Assembly (NCBI GenBank): GCA_046756985.1
Contig: JBHHXG010000060.1
Location: 1 to 9,016, forward strand
From: JBHHXG01 sp046756985
GTDB lineage: Bacteria; Pseudomonadota; Zetaproteobacteria; Mariprofundales; Mariprofundaceae
Direction of reading: 5' to 3'
DNA length: 9,016 nt
Under the pieces are notes generated by a model that had not been told where the DNA came from, did no database searches, and saw only the letters and a program-made list of their open reading frames with translations. Each line of letters starts with the position of its first letter. The stretch's first letter is position 1. Shown in pieces: positions 1-6,800 of this stretch. The position numbers and the translations under genes were made by a program.

Positions 1-28
1 CTAGCTGTGGGCCGCCAAAACATTCACG

Positions 29-319
29 GTGGTCGACATAACGATCCGGGATATCTTTCAGATCTGTGCCTACAGCACCCCGCCCCTGGCCATTGCCTGG
101 GGCCCTTATCTCAGCCCACCGATGGCACTCTGGAACCTGTGGCTGAACTGGCGGGGGCTTGCTATTCACCTAGGTATGGGGAGCTTGTCGGCATGCCTAG
201 TCATACTCATAGGTATACTTGCTCTGGCCGGTATCATCCTGTTGTTGGCATACCTGATGTATGTCCTTGTTCCCGGCAATGTTACGCTGCTTCTGGACAC
301 TATTCAGCAGCTCTACTAG
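29..319 (+). CDS. Hypothetical small membrane protein (start uncertain)
   Basis: I do not recognise this family. The frame encodes about 96 residues from a GTG at 29. It is open back to a TAG at positions 2-4, so a start at CTG 5 is also possible, and no convincing Shine-Dalgarno sequence is seen for either. The N-terminal half is rich in Trp and Pro (residues 19-42). Residues 53-81 form a long uninterrupted hydrophobic run (Leu/Ile/Ala/Gly) that is long enough for one long or two short membrane helices. It ends 34 bp before rquA on the same strand, so the two could share a transcript. Several ATA isoleucine codons in the hydrophobic run look unlike a strongly expressed gene. A second frame on the same strand (7-351) is also open, but its product is His/Pro-rich and not protein-like. 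The ORF could be a real small membrane protein, the degraded end of a larger gene, or chance. Confidence 0.4.
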   Translation: MVDITIRDIFQICAYSTPPLAIAWGPYLSPPMALWNLWLNWRGLAIHLGMGSLSACLVILIGILALAGIILLLAYLMYVLVPGNVTLLLDTIQQLY

Positions 320-334
320 CGCTTTTCATATTAA

Positions 335-343
335 TGCTATACA
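335..343 (+). promoter_or_regulatory. Possible extended -10 promoter element of rquA
   Basis: The bases TGCTATACA combine a TGn extension with a TATACA hexamer (338-343, 4 of 6 matches to TATAAT). No good -35 hexamer is visible 16-18 bp upstream. Transcription from it would begin near position 350, only a few bases before the rquA ATG at 354. That would make an almost leaderless message and fits the lack of a Shine-Dalgarno sequence in front of rquA. The match is short and the surrounding DNA is AT-rich, so chance is a real alternative. Confidence 0.25.
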
Positions 344-353
344 TTAGCTGACT

Positions 354-1115
354 ATGGCAACATTTGGTTTTTACAGGAAATTTACGGATGGTATTCCCAT
401 CTATCTTGCGCGTTATTACTGGTGGGCATATCTGTGGAAATACGGCGTCTGGTTATTCGATCACCAGCCGATCATCAATGCCATCCTGTTCGGACAGTAT
501 AACAGACTGATGCATGAAACCCTGCAGCGTTTTGATGCAAAGCCTGCCGGTAAAGTACTGCAACTGACATGTGTCTATGGCAAGCTAACAACCGAGTTGT
601 TGCCCAGAGTCCCCGAGGGTATGCATCTGGCTGATGTGGCCGACATCCAGCTGAAACTGGCGAGAAGAAAAACACAAGGCCTGCAATCCCGGCCTATGTA
701 TCCGGCGCGTATGAATGCTGAATACCTTGGCTATAAAGATAATATCTTCGATACCATCGTGCTATTCTTTCTACTGCACGAAATGCCACCTGAAGCCCGA
801 CAGCGCACGCTTTCTGAGGCTATGCGCGTGCTTAAGCCCGGTGGGCGTATCCTGATTACTGAATACGGCGAGTTACCGGAAAGGCACCTGCTGTACCGTT
901 TTCCTCCATTCCGCTGGCTGTTGGGGCGTCTGGAACCTTTTTTGCCCGGATTCTGGCGTGAAGATATGGATGAGGAATTAAAAAAAGCTGGGCGCGCACA
1001 TAGCAAACCGGTTATTCAAACCGGACAGGAAGCGCAGTGTTTTTCGCATTTTTACCGTGTGAGTGAATTCCGGATTACTACAGAACCCTCGCCAGATGCA
1101 CGCCCAACCAGGTGA
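354..1115 (+). CDS. rquA: Rhodoquinone biosynthesis protein RquA (methyltransferase-like)
   Basis: The 253-residue product matches my knowledge of RquA, the enzyme that replaces a methoxy group of ubiquinone with an amino group to give rhodoquinone. The family is reported to use S-adenosylmethionine as amino donor. Diagnostic features seen here are the aromatic N-terminal block at residues 18-29 (YLAR-YYWWAYL), a following Leu/Ile-rich stretch with FGQYNRL (46-52), and a class I methyltransferase fold whose motif I is rewritten. The usual VLDxGxGxG is VLQLTCVYG (68-76), so the acidic residue and two glycines are gone. Further matches are LFFLLHEMPPE (137-147) and LKPGGRILITEY (160-171). The ATG at 354 has no clear Shine-Dalgarno sequence. 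The gene converges on crcB and overlaps its 3' end by 38 bp, so the last dozen residues (Pro/Thr/Arg-rich) are read antisense to crcB and look like an add-on tail. The hydrophobic N-terminal segment suggests membrane association near the quinone pool. A plain methyltransferase is the alternative but is disfavoured by motif I. Confidence 0.85.
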   Translation: MATFGFYRKFTDGIPIYLARYYWWAYLWKYGVWLFDHQPIINAILFGQYNRLMHETLQRFDAKPAGKVLQLTCVYGKLTTELLPRVPEGMHLADVADIQLKLARRKTQGLQSRPMYPARMNAEYLGYKDNIFDTIVLFFLLHEMPPEARQRTLSEAMRVLKPGGRILITEYGELPERHLLYRFPPFRWLLGRLEPFLPGFWREDMDEELKKAGRAHSKPVIQTGQEAQCFSHFYRVSEFRITTEPSPDARPTR

Positions 1116-1455
1116 GCACCAGACAGGCCACAACCTGTCCAATGATATTCGCCGCCGCCATGCCGATGGCACCGCTCTGTATTAACCGCAGAGACTCCAG
1201 TGAATAGGTTGAAAATGTAGTAAATGCGCCCAAAAGACCAACGGTAATCGCAAGGCGGAGCAATTCCCCGCTACTGGACCGCTCAATCAGCCAGACAAAC
1301 AGGAAACCAAGCATCAGACTGCCCAAAGCATTGACGATAAATGTCCCCCACGGGAAAGACCCGCCAGCCATCCGCTGAACGCTGGAGGCCAGCAGCCATC
1401 TCAATACGGCGCCCACCGCCCCGCCTGCCGCTACAGCAACCACTTGCCGCATCAT
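1078..1455 (-). CDS. crcB: Fluoride ion channel CrcB/Fluc
   Basis: This is a small inner-membrane fluoride channel that works as an antiparallel dimer and lets toxic fluoride leave the cytoplasm. The protein is 125 residues, normal for the family, with four hydrophobic helices. Family marks seen are an N-terminal Gly-rich helix ending in GAVLRW (15-20), GTFIVNALGS (37-46) with the conserved pore Asn42, and GLLGAFTTFSTYSLE (73-87). The last contains the Phe residues (78 and 81) and polar Thr/Ser residues that line the ion path. I chose ATG 1455 because an AGGAG (1468-1464) sits 8 bases upstream and the ATG overlaps the rarA stop as ATGA, which implies translational coupling. ATG 1452 directly follows and is an equal option; the frame is open to ATG 1488, but that lies deep inside rarA. 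It is the last gene of the minus-strand train. No fluoride riboswitch precedes it, so its expression probably follows the operon and not fluoride. Confidence 0.93.
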   Translation of the reverse strand: MMRQVVAVAAGGAVGAVLRWLLASSVQRMAGGSFPWGTFIVNALGSLMLGFLFVWLIERSSSGELLRLAITVGLLGAFTTFSTYSLESLRLIQSGAIGMAAANIIGQVVACLVLTWLGVHLARVL

Positions 1456-2753
1456 GCCTTTTTCTCCTTTTTGCGTTCCGTGAGCCATTGCAAACGTTCT
1501 CGCAGCGTCCGTTCAAAGCCACGATCTGACGGCTGATAAAACTCCGTCCCGGCCATACTCTCCGGAAAATGATCCTGATTGACCACCGCATCTTTGGCAT
1601 CATGGGCATACTGATAGCCTTTTCCATGGCCCAGCTCCTCCATCAGTTTCGTCGGAGCATTGCGCAAATGCAGCGGTACATCCAGATGCTGAGTCTCCTT
1701 CGCCAGGTGCCGGGCCGATTTTTCCGCCATGTATGCAGCGTTGCTTTTTGGAGCCAGCGAGAGATAAATCACGGCCTCAAACAGTCCCTGTTCTCCTTCC
1801 GGTGAACCCAGCACTTCATACATGCGATGTACATCCAGGCATATCTGCAATGCACGCGGGTCGGCCAGCCCGATATCTTCCGTTGCCATACGGATCATGC
1901 GCCGCACGAGATACAGCGGCTCCTCCCCCGCCTCCAGCATGCGTGCCAACCAGTAGCAGGCGGCATCCGCATCGGAATCGCGCACACATTTGTGCAGTGC
2001 GGAAATCAGGTCATAGTGCCCTTCACCATCGCGGTCATAGCGCGCCTGTTTGCGCTGCCACTGCTTCTGCAAACCCACCTGATCCCAGCAGCGACCGGGA
2101 TCAGCTTCAAACAACGCCTGTAGCGCATTGAGCGCGTAGCGGGCATCGCCATCGGCCATGTCGGACAGCCATGTGATGGCATCGTCATCAAGGGTAAACT
2201 CCGCTGCTTCATGCTGCAGAATGCCTATAGCACGCATGAGAATCTGCCGGATCGCTTCAGATGTAAGCGAGGCCAGCACAATCACCCGACATCGCGAGAG
2301 CAGTGCATTGTTCAGCGAAAAGGACGGGTTTTCAGTGGTGGCGCCAACGAGCACCAATGTGCCGTCCTCGATATAGGGCAGCAGCACATCCTGCTGGGCC
2401 TTGTTGAATCGGTGTATTTCATCAAGAAACAGCAGATATGTCCGGTTCTCCGCCTTTGCCCTGTGCACAATATCCCTGACTTCGCCCTTACCGGCAGAAA
2501 CAGCAGATAATTGTTCAAATGGAATTTCAGCTGCCTGGGCCATGACGCGCGCCAGCGTGGTTTTGCCGACACCGGGAGGTCCCCAGAAGATACAGGAAAT
2601 AGCACGTCCTTCGGCGATCAGGACCGAAAACCAGGAATCCGAACGTGTCAGCTCTTCCTGACCGACAACATCCTCGAGCTTCTCCGGACGCATGCGGTGG
2701 GCCAGCGGTACGGCGGTTGCCGCTGCGGGCAGGAACAGGCGTGGTTGACTCAG
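1452..2753 (-). CDS. rarA: Replication-associated recombination protein RarA (AAA+ ATPase, MgsA/WRNIP1 family)
   Basis: RarA is a cytoplasmic clamp-loader-like AAA+ ATPase that acts at stalled replication forks. Using the start chosen here (433 residues): Walker A GPPGVGKTT (58-66), Walker B LLFLDEIH (107-114), sensor 1 GATTENPSF (137-145), an arginine finger in LLSRCRV (Arg154) and sensor 2 GDARYALN (202-209). The C-terminal tetramerisation domain includes YDLISALHK and HLRNAPTKLMEELG. The length matches family members. The start is unusual: the first in-frame ATG (2693) would begin at MRPEKL and remove the conserved PLAxR block. The frame stays open upstream, and CTG 2753 lies 7 bases after a clear AGGAG (2765-2761), giving SQPRLFLPAAATAVPLAHR before MRP. 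No ATG, GTG or TTG is available in this frame near the AGGAG. The gene follows the fadL-like gene by 19 bp and overlaps crcB by 4 nt. The ftsK–lolA–rarA neighbourhood is the one known in E. coli. The function is certain; the start is likely. Confidence 0.93.
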   Translation of the reverse strand: MSQPRLFLPAAATAVPLAHRMRPEKLEDVVGQEELTRSDSWFSVLIAEGRAISCIFWGPPGVGKTTLARVMAQAAEIPFEQLSAVSAGKGEVRDIVHRAKAENRTYLLFLDEIHRFNKAQQDVLLPYIEDGTLVLVGATTENPSFSLNNALLSRCRVIVLASLTSEAIRQILMRAIGILQHEAAEFTLDDDAITWLSDMADGDARYALNALQALFEADPGRCWDQVGLQKQWQRKQARYDRDGEGHYDLISALHKCVRDSDADAACYWLARMLEAGEEPLYLVRRMIRMATEDIGLADPRALQICLDVHRMYEVLGSPEGEQGLFEAVIYLSLAPKSNAAYMAEKSARHLAKETQHLDVPLHLRNAPTKLMEELGHGKGYQYAHDAKDAVVNQDHFPESMAGTEFYQPSDRGFERTLRERLQWLTERKKEKKA

Positions 2754-2760
2754 GCGAGAG

Positions 2761-2765
2761 CTCCT
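2761..2765 (-). promoter_or_regulatory. Ribosome binding site deciding the rarA start
   Basis: AGGAG on the minus strand, 7 bases upstream of CTG 2753. It is the only strong Shine-Dalgarno sequence between the fadL-like stop and ATG 2693, which is 67 bases away and has none near it. The site also lies inside a 7-codon reading frame (ATG 2773 to TGA 2750) that overlaps the fadL-like stop as TAATG and the CTG as CTGA. Confidence 0.6.
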
Positions 2766-2772
2766 GTGTCCA

Positions 2773-3891
2773 TTAAAAAATCTTGGAAACTGAAATCAGC
2801 ACGGCTTGCTCTCTGTCCCGGTAAGTACCAGCAAAAATACCCGTAGCCGTTTGCTTGGGATAAAAAACATAGCTGTAGGCAACATCCACGTGCATGCCAA
2901 AACCATCGCCACCAACACCGATACTGACGCGATGACCATCCTGATCGGCAATGGCTGGATGAAATCCGGCGCTCTTATTAGCCCCCTGATCATAGGCATA
3001 ACCAAGACGAATCTGGCTGTTTTCCTGCCATGTCCAGGTCACACCCCCCATCAATGTCACAGTATCGCGCAAATTCAGGGGATTCGACTGGGTGACTGTG
3101 CCACCAGCCACTACATTCAGGTCATTTACAGTCGACCAGCGCGTCCAGTTCACATCGGCCTCCAGACGAAGCACATCAAAGAAATCATGGGCCACACCGG
3201 CAACCAGCGTGTCCGGAACCCTTAGCGATACTGAATCGTTTACATTACCAGCAATATCCATCGATGCCCGCGAGCGAAACATCACACCCAGCGACCATGC
3301 CGGAAGCGGCTTCCACAGCAGCGAGACATGACCGCCAAAGCCGGCAAAATCCGTGCCATTGAACACCTGCGTTCCCTGACTCATGTCCAGTCGACTGACA
3401 TACCAGTCGCCCCCCACCGCGATGGCCAGATCACTGTTAATCGCATAAATGGCATCAGCTGCCAGATGATCCACAGTAAGTTTTGTCTGGCCGGTTTTCG
3501 TACCAAACGCCGACTCCCAATTATTATTAATCTGGTATAAAGGGCTGAAACCAAGACCAAAACCCAGACGCCCATCGTGCGGCATCCATGCTGCGTAGAC
3601 GGTGCCGACAGTAGGCTCAGTGTTGCTGTTCGGCGCTACGCCAGCTGGCAGTTCTACGGATGAATCGCGAAAATTGATTGTCAGGCCTCCGGTAACACTG
3701 ACGCCATCCTGCCAGGCAATGCCGGCAGGGTTATAGATCATGGCAGATGCATCGTTCGCCGTTGCCACAAAGGCGTTTGCCACGCCAGCTCCTGCCGCCG
3801 ACTGGTTCGGCTGTGCAAATCCACCGGCCTGTGCCATCGTGCTGCCCAGTAGTAACAGGCTAAGCGCAAGCGCTGCACTGTATTGTTTCAT
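2773..3891 (-). CDS. FadL/OmpP1/TodX-family outer membrane transport protein
   Basis: This is a predicted outer-membrane beta-barrel of the FadL family, which passes hydrophobic compounds such as long-chain fatty acids or hydrocarbons through a lateral opening. The 372-residue product starts with a signal peptide: Lys2, a Leu/Ala core, and a cleavage site after AQA at residue 22. The mature protein opens with GGFAQPNQSAAGAG, then a segment with DASAMIYNPAGIA (47-59) whose NPA motif is the hallmark of the plug and kink region. Alternating hydrophobic strands follow, and the protein ends in Phe, the usual barrel-assembly signal. It is somewhat shorter than E. coli FadL (about 446). I chose ATG 3891 because GGGTGG lies 8 bases upstream and it gives a normal signal peptide; an in-frame GTG 3903 is the alternative. 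It starts 15 bp after lolA and ends 19 bp before rarA. The substrate cannot be read from the sequence, so no symbol is given. Confidence 0.88.
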   Translation of the reverse strand: MKQYSAALALSLLLLGSTMAQAGGFAQPNQSAAGAGVANAFVATANDASAMIYNPAGIAWQDGVSVTGGLTINFRDSSVELPAGVAPNSNTEPTVGTVYAAWMPHDGRLGFGLGFSPLYQINNNWESAFGTKTGQTKLTVDHLAADAIYAINSDLAIAVGGDWYVSRLDMSQGTQVFNGTDFAGFGGHVSLLWKPLPAWSLGVMFRSRASMDIAGNVNDSVSLRVPDTLVAGVAHDFFDVLRLEADVNWTRWSTVNDLNVVAGGTVTQSNPLNLRDTVTLMGGVTWTWQENSQIRLGYAYDQGANKSAGFHPAIADQDGHRVSIGVGGDGFGMHVDVAYSYVFYPKQTATGIFAGTYRDREQAVLISVSKIF

Positions 3892-3906
3892 ATAATTTTC
3901 CACCCT

Positions 3907-4575
3907 TTATTCTTCAGCTGCTACAACCCCGAATGCCGCGCCGATGACATCCACGCCTTCCGGCGGCGTAAACCTAAAGAGTTCGCTTTGCGGCGCAACG
4001 TGTGAAAACCTGTTCAGCGTAATCCGGTTGCGATTATCCATCACATCCAGACTTTCAATATAGGCAAGCCTGGCATCACTGCGTATGCCCAGCCACATGG
4101 CAGGCCCCTCCCCGATCTGCACCTGATAGCGTGTGATCTGCGGCTCTTCTTGCGGCTGCTCTTGTGCCAGCAGGAGCACATCCCGACCGCCGATCCGGCC
4201 ATCCAACAACTTCATCACTACCGGATCAACGGCATCCAGCCCCTCCAACACCTCGGCTTGCAGCAAATCCGGCTCATAATGCCAGATGATGTCGCCATCG
4301 CTGATATAGAGCTGTTCGTATGGCAGTTTATAGTGCCAGCGGAAACGCCGGGGACGCAGCACATCCAGCGTGCCGGCATAATGCTGCTCGGAACCATCGG
4401 AGAATGACAACGTCTGTTCAAAATCACAGGAAAAGCCCTGAAGTGCGGATAGTTGCTCCAGGCTTTTTGCCAGCAACGCGGGCGTGTCTGGCGTATCAGC
4501 GCCAATAGCCGGGGCATCGGCCATGAACATTACAATCGCCACAACGGGTGCCAGCAAAGCCAATTTAGGCATCAT
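3907..4575 (-). CDS. lolA: Outer-membrane lipoprotein carrier protein LolA
   Basis: LolA is the periplasmic chaperone that takes lipoproteins released by the LolCDE transporter across to LolB or the outer membrane. The product has a signal peptide (Lys4, hydrophobic core to about residue 20, likely cleavage around AIGA at 23-26). LolA hallmarks follow: GFSCDFEQT near 47-55, RFRWHY…PYEQLYISDG (77-94), WHYEPDLLQ (98-106), and a C-terminal LFRFTPPEGVDV (199-210). The length of 223 residues is close to the family norm. The Cys in FSCDFEQ is unusual, since many homologues have a small non-Cys residue there. Starts are ambiguous: GTG 4593 overlaps the ftsK stop as GTGA, whereas the ATG pair at 4575/4572 follows an AAGG (7 bases before 4572) and gives the more typical signal peptide, so I prefer it. 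The position directly after ftsK is conserved in Gammaproteobacteria. Confidence 0.92.
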   Translation of the reverse strand: MMPKLALLAPVVAIVMFMADAPAIGADTPDTPALLAKSLEQLSALQGFSCDFEQTLSFSDGSEQHYAGTLDVLRPRRFRWHYKLPYEQLYISDGDIIWHYEPDLLQAEVLEGLDAVDPVVMKLLDGRIGGRDVLLLAQEQPQEEPQITRYQVQIGEGPAMWLGIRSDARLAYIESLDVMDNRNRITLNRFSHVAPQSELFRFTPPEGVDVIGAAFGVVAAEE

Positions 4576-4589
4576 ACCGCCTTTTTGTA

Positions 4590-6800
4590 TCACTCGATTA
4601 CACCGCCGCCATCCGCCTCACTGCGCGCCAGCACCTTGCGCATGCCCCCAGATCCCGGCGGTGTGACAATGCCGTCACGCTCCATCTGCTCGACAATTCT
4701 ACTGGCCCGGTTGTAGCCAATGCGCAAATAGCGCTGCACCATCGAGACTGAGCACTGCCCTTTTTCAATCACTAGGGCCACTGCTGCATCATACTTGTCG
4801 TCATGATCATGTTCATCGCCGTTCCCGCTCGGCTCGGAAGACGTTGGCGCCTCAAATACTTCTTCGTGGTATTCCGGCTCAGCCTGTGCACGTAAATGTT
4901 CAACCAGCTCCATAACTTCGGTATCCGAAACAAAGGCGCCATGAACCCGTTTCAGATCACGGCCGCCGCTTAATAACAGGCTATCACCCTGACCCAGAAG
5001 GTGCTCGGCCCCCACCTGGTCAAGAATAGTACGGGAATCAACTTTTGAAGACACTTGGAATGAGATGCGACTGGGCAGGTTGGCCTTGATCAAGCCTGTT
5101 ATGACATCCACGCTTGGACGCTGCGTGGCAAGAATCAGGTGGATGCCGGCGGCACGGGCCTTCTGCGCAAGGCGACAAATCGACTGCTCCACTTCCTTAC
5201 CAGCCACCATCATCAGGTCTGCCAGTTCATCAATGACAATGACAATATATGGCAGGCGCTCAGGCGCGGCCTCATCAGAGCGAGGGCTTTTTTTCTGAAC
5301 ACTGCGATTATAACTGTCGATATTGCGCACCTTCGTATCCGCCATCAGTTGATAGCGTCTTTCCATCTCATAGACCGCCCAGGCCAGCGCCTTGGCCGCC
5401 TTGCGTGGATTTGTCACAACCGGAACCAGCAGATGCGGAATATCTTCATACATCGAGAGTTCGAGCATTTTTGGATCAACCATAATTAGTCGCAGATCAG
5501 CCGGCGTATAGGTCATCAACATGGAGCAGATCATCGTGTTGACCGATACCGACTTGCCAGAACCGGTTGTGCCGGCGATAAGCAAATGCGGCATTTTTGC
5601 CAGATCGGTCACGACAGCAGCGCCGGCGATATCCACACCCAGCGCCAGAGGCAGAATATGGCGTTTATCGGAAAACTCCTTGCTCGCCAGCACCTGTTGC
5701 ATCAGCACGGTTTCTCGCTCTTCGTTCGGAATCTCAATACCGATCACGCTTTTACCAGGAATGTTGCCGGCTATACGCACGCTGACCGCAGACATGGCAC
5801 GCGCTAGATCATCCTGCAAGGCTGCGATTCTGCTTGCCTTTGTTCCCGGCACGGGCTCAAACTCGAACTGAGTCACAACTGGGCCGGGCTGCACTGCAAC
5901 GACCTCGCCCTCCACACGGTAATCGAGCAGTTTCTTCTCCAGCATGCGAGCCACAGCCTGCAGCGATTCGGGACTATGCTCCTTGCGTTTCTCCTTACCG
6001 GAAGAAAACAGACTTAAAGCCGGCAGCCGGAACCCCGTGGCTGATGGTGCCTGCAGTGCTAGTTCGGCCTGCTGGTCCTGCATGGCCCTGCGTGATACTT
6101 TCATTTTTGCCGGTTTGGCAATTGTTGGCTCAGTTTTGCCAATATGTTTCGGCCGCGCTTTTTTCGCCTTTTGCCGCCTCTCCCGCCCCTGCAGCCGATC
6201 CCTGCGATCTGCGGCAATGCTGCGGAAGCGTGAGGTCATTCCCGTAACCCGAGAAGTCACCGCAGCAACTAGACCAAACAGGCGTCTGGTCAGCATCAAC
6301 ACCGAAATATGCGAAGCGGCAACAAAACTGCTGGATGCCAGTACCAGCAGAACTACATCGCGACCGATGGCATGTAGGGGACCACGAAGCCCATCCGCCA
6401 GCATACTGCCTAATGCACCTCCTGCTCCGGCCGGCAATTTGCCCCACCATAAAGTGAGCCATGATCCATGGGCATGGACAAGCGCCGATATGGCAAGCAG
6501 TAACGGCAACCAGAAGAAAGCGGTCCACCCACCCGGATAAGGCCTTCGATCAAAGGCTATGCGTATAGCGAGTGCCAGCAGCAGCACTGCCAGAAGCCAG
6601 CTTCCATAGCCAAAAAGCTGGTATAAAAAGTCCGAGAGATAGGCCCCCGTCAAACCAGCCTGATTGACTGCATCGGCATTCGTTTCATTATTGAACGAAG
6701 GATCTGAAGGGCTAAAGCTAAACAATGACAATGACAACACCACTACCATGCCAAACAGCACCAGCGCCAGTGATTCCCGCAACAATGCGCGCGTGTTCAT
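4590..6800 (-). CDS. ftsK: DNA translocase FtsK (FtsK/SpoIIIE family)
   Basis: FtsK is a membrane-anchored, hexameric DNA pump at the division septum that clears chromosome ends and activates XerCD recombination at dif. The 736-residue protein has hydrophobic segments at about 11-30, 64-82, 95-110 and 147-170, fitting the N-terminal membrane domain. A Lys/Arg-rich linker spans roughly 190-240. The alpha/beta motor has Walker A AGTTGSGKS (409-417) and Walker B VIVIDELADL around 519-529, with ATQRPSVDVITG (558-569) after it. The C-terminal winged-helix gamma domain covers about 668-725 (DDKYDAAVALV … YNRASRIVEQME), which reads DNA orientation sequences. The linker is far shorter than in E. coli (total about 1,329 residues), as in most bacteria. 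The start ATG 6800 touches the rnj stop (TAGATG) and has GGAGG (6810-6806) 5 bases upstream. Confidence 0.97.
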   Translation of the reverse strand: MNTRALLRESLALVLFGMVVVLSLSLFSFSPSDPSFNNETNADAVNQAGLTGAYLSDFLYQLFGYGSWLLAVLLLALAIRIAFDRRPYPGGWTAFFWLPLLLAISALVHAHGSWLTLWWGKLPAGAGGALGSMLADGLRGPLHAIGRDVVLLVLASSSFVAASHISVLMLTRRLFGLVAAVTSRVTGMTSRFRSIAADRRDRLQGRERRQKAKKARPKHIGKTEPTIAKPAKMKVSRRAMQDQQAELALQAPSATGFRLPALSLFSSGKEKRKEHSPESLQAVARMLEKKLLDYRVEGEVVAVQPGPVVTQFEFEPVPGTKASRIAALQDDLARAMSAVSVRIAGNIPGKSVIGIEIPNEERETVLMQQVLASKEFSDKRHILPLALGVDIAGAAVVTDLAKMPHLLIAGTTGSGKSVSVNTMICSMLMTYTPADLRLIMVDPKMLELSMYEDIPHLLVPVVTNPRKAAKALAWAVYEMERRYQLMADTKVRNIDSYNRSVQKKSPRSDEAAPERLPYIVIVIDELADLMMVAGKEVEQSICRLAQKARAAGIHLILATQRPSVDVITGLIKANLPSRISFQVSSKVDSRTILDQVGAEHLLGQGDSLLLSGGRDLKRVHGAFVSDTEVMELVEHLRAQAEPEYHEEVFEAPTSSEPSGNGDEHDHDDKYDAAVALVIEKGQCSVSMVQRYLRIGYNRASRIVEQMERDGIVTPPGSGGMRKVLARSEADGGGVIE

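Noticed and set aside
7..351. A 114-codon plus-strand frame overlapping the small membrane ORF.
   Set aside because: The composition (many His, Pro, Gly, Cys) does not look like a folded or membrane protein, and the overlapping frame at 29-319 is more plausible.
980..1024. An inverted repeat (CCGGTT at 1008-1013 with AACCGG at 1019-1024) and a run of seven A (980-986), a possible minus-strand terminator for the crcB train.
   Set aside because: The stem is 6 bp and the T-run on the minus strand lies about 20 bases beyond it, separated by GC-rich sequence. Both lie within rquA codons, so this does not look like an intrinsic terminator.
1456..1488. The longer crcB start at ATG 1488.
   Set aside because: It adds a charged, Lys/Gly-rich lead that is antithetical to the CrcB N-terminus and lies within rarA; the AGGAG at 1468-1464 points to ATG 1455 or 1452.
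5834..6540. Long plus-strand open frames opposite ftsK (5834-6247 and 5944-6540).
   Set aside because: They are antisense to the well-supported FtsK membrane and linker region, and their products are Arg/Pro/Ser/Cys-rich without recognisable motifs. They are frame shadows.
6721..6741. A short AATGAC-type direct repeat near the start of ftsK.
   Set aside because: Two units that encode alternating Leu/Ser codons of the first membrane helix; this fits coding constraint and not a functional repeat.
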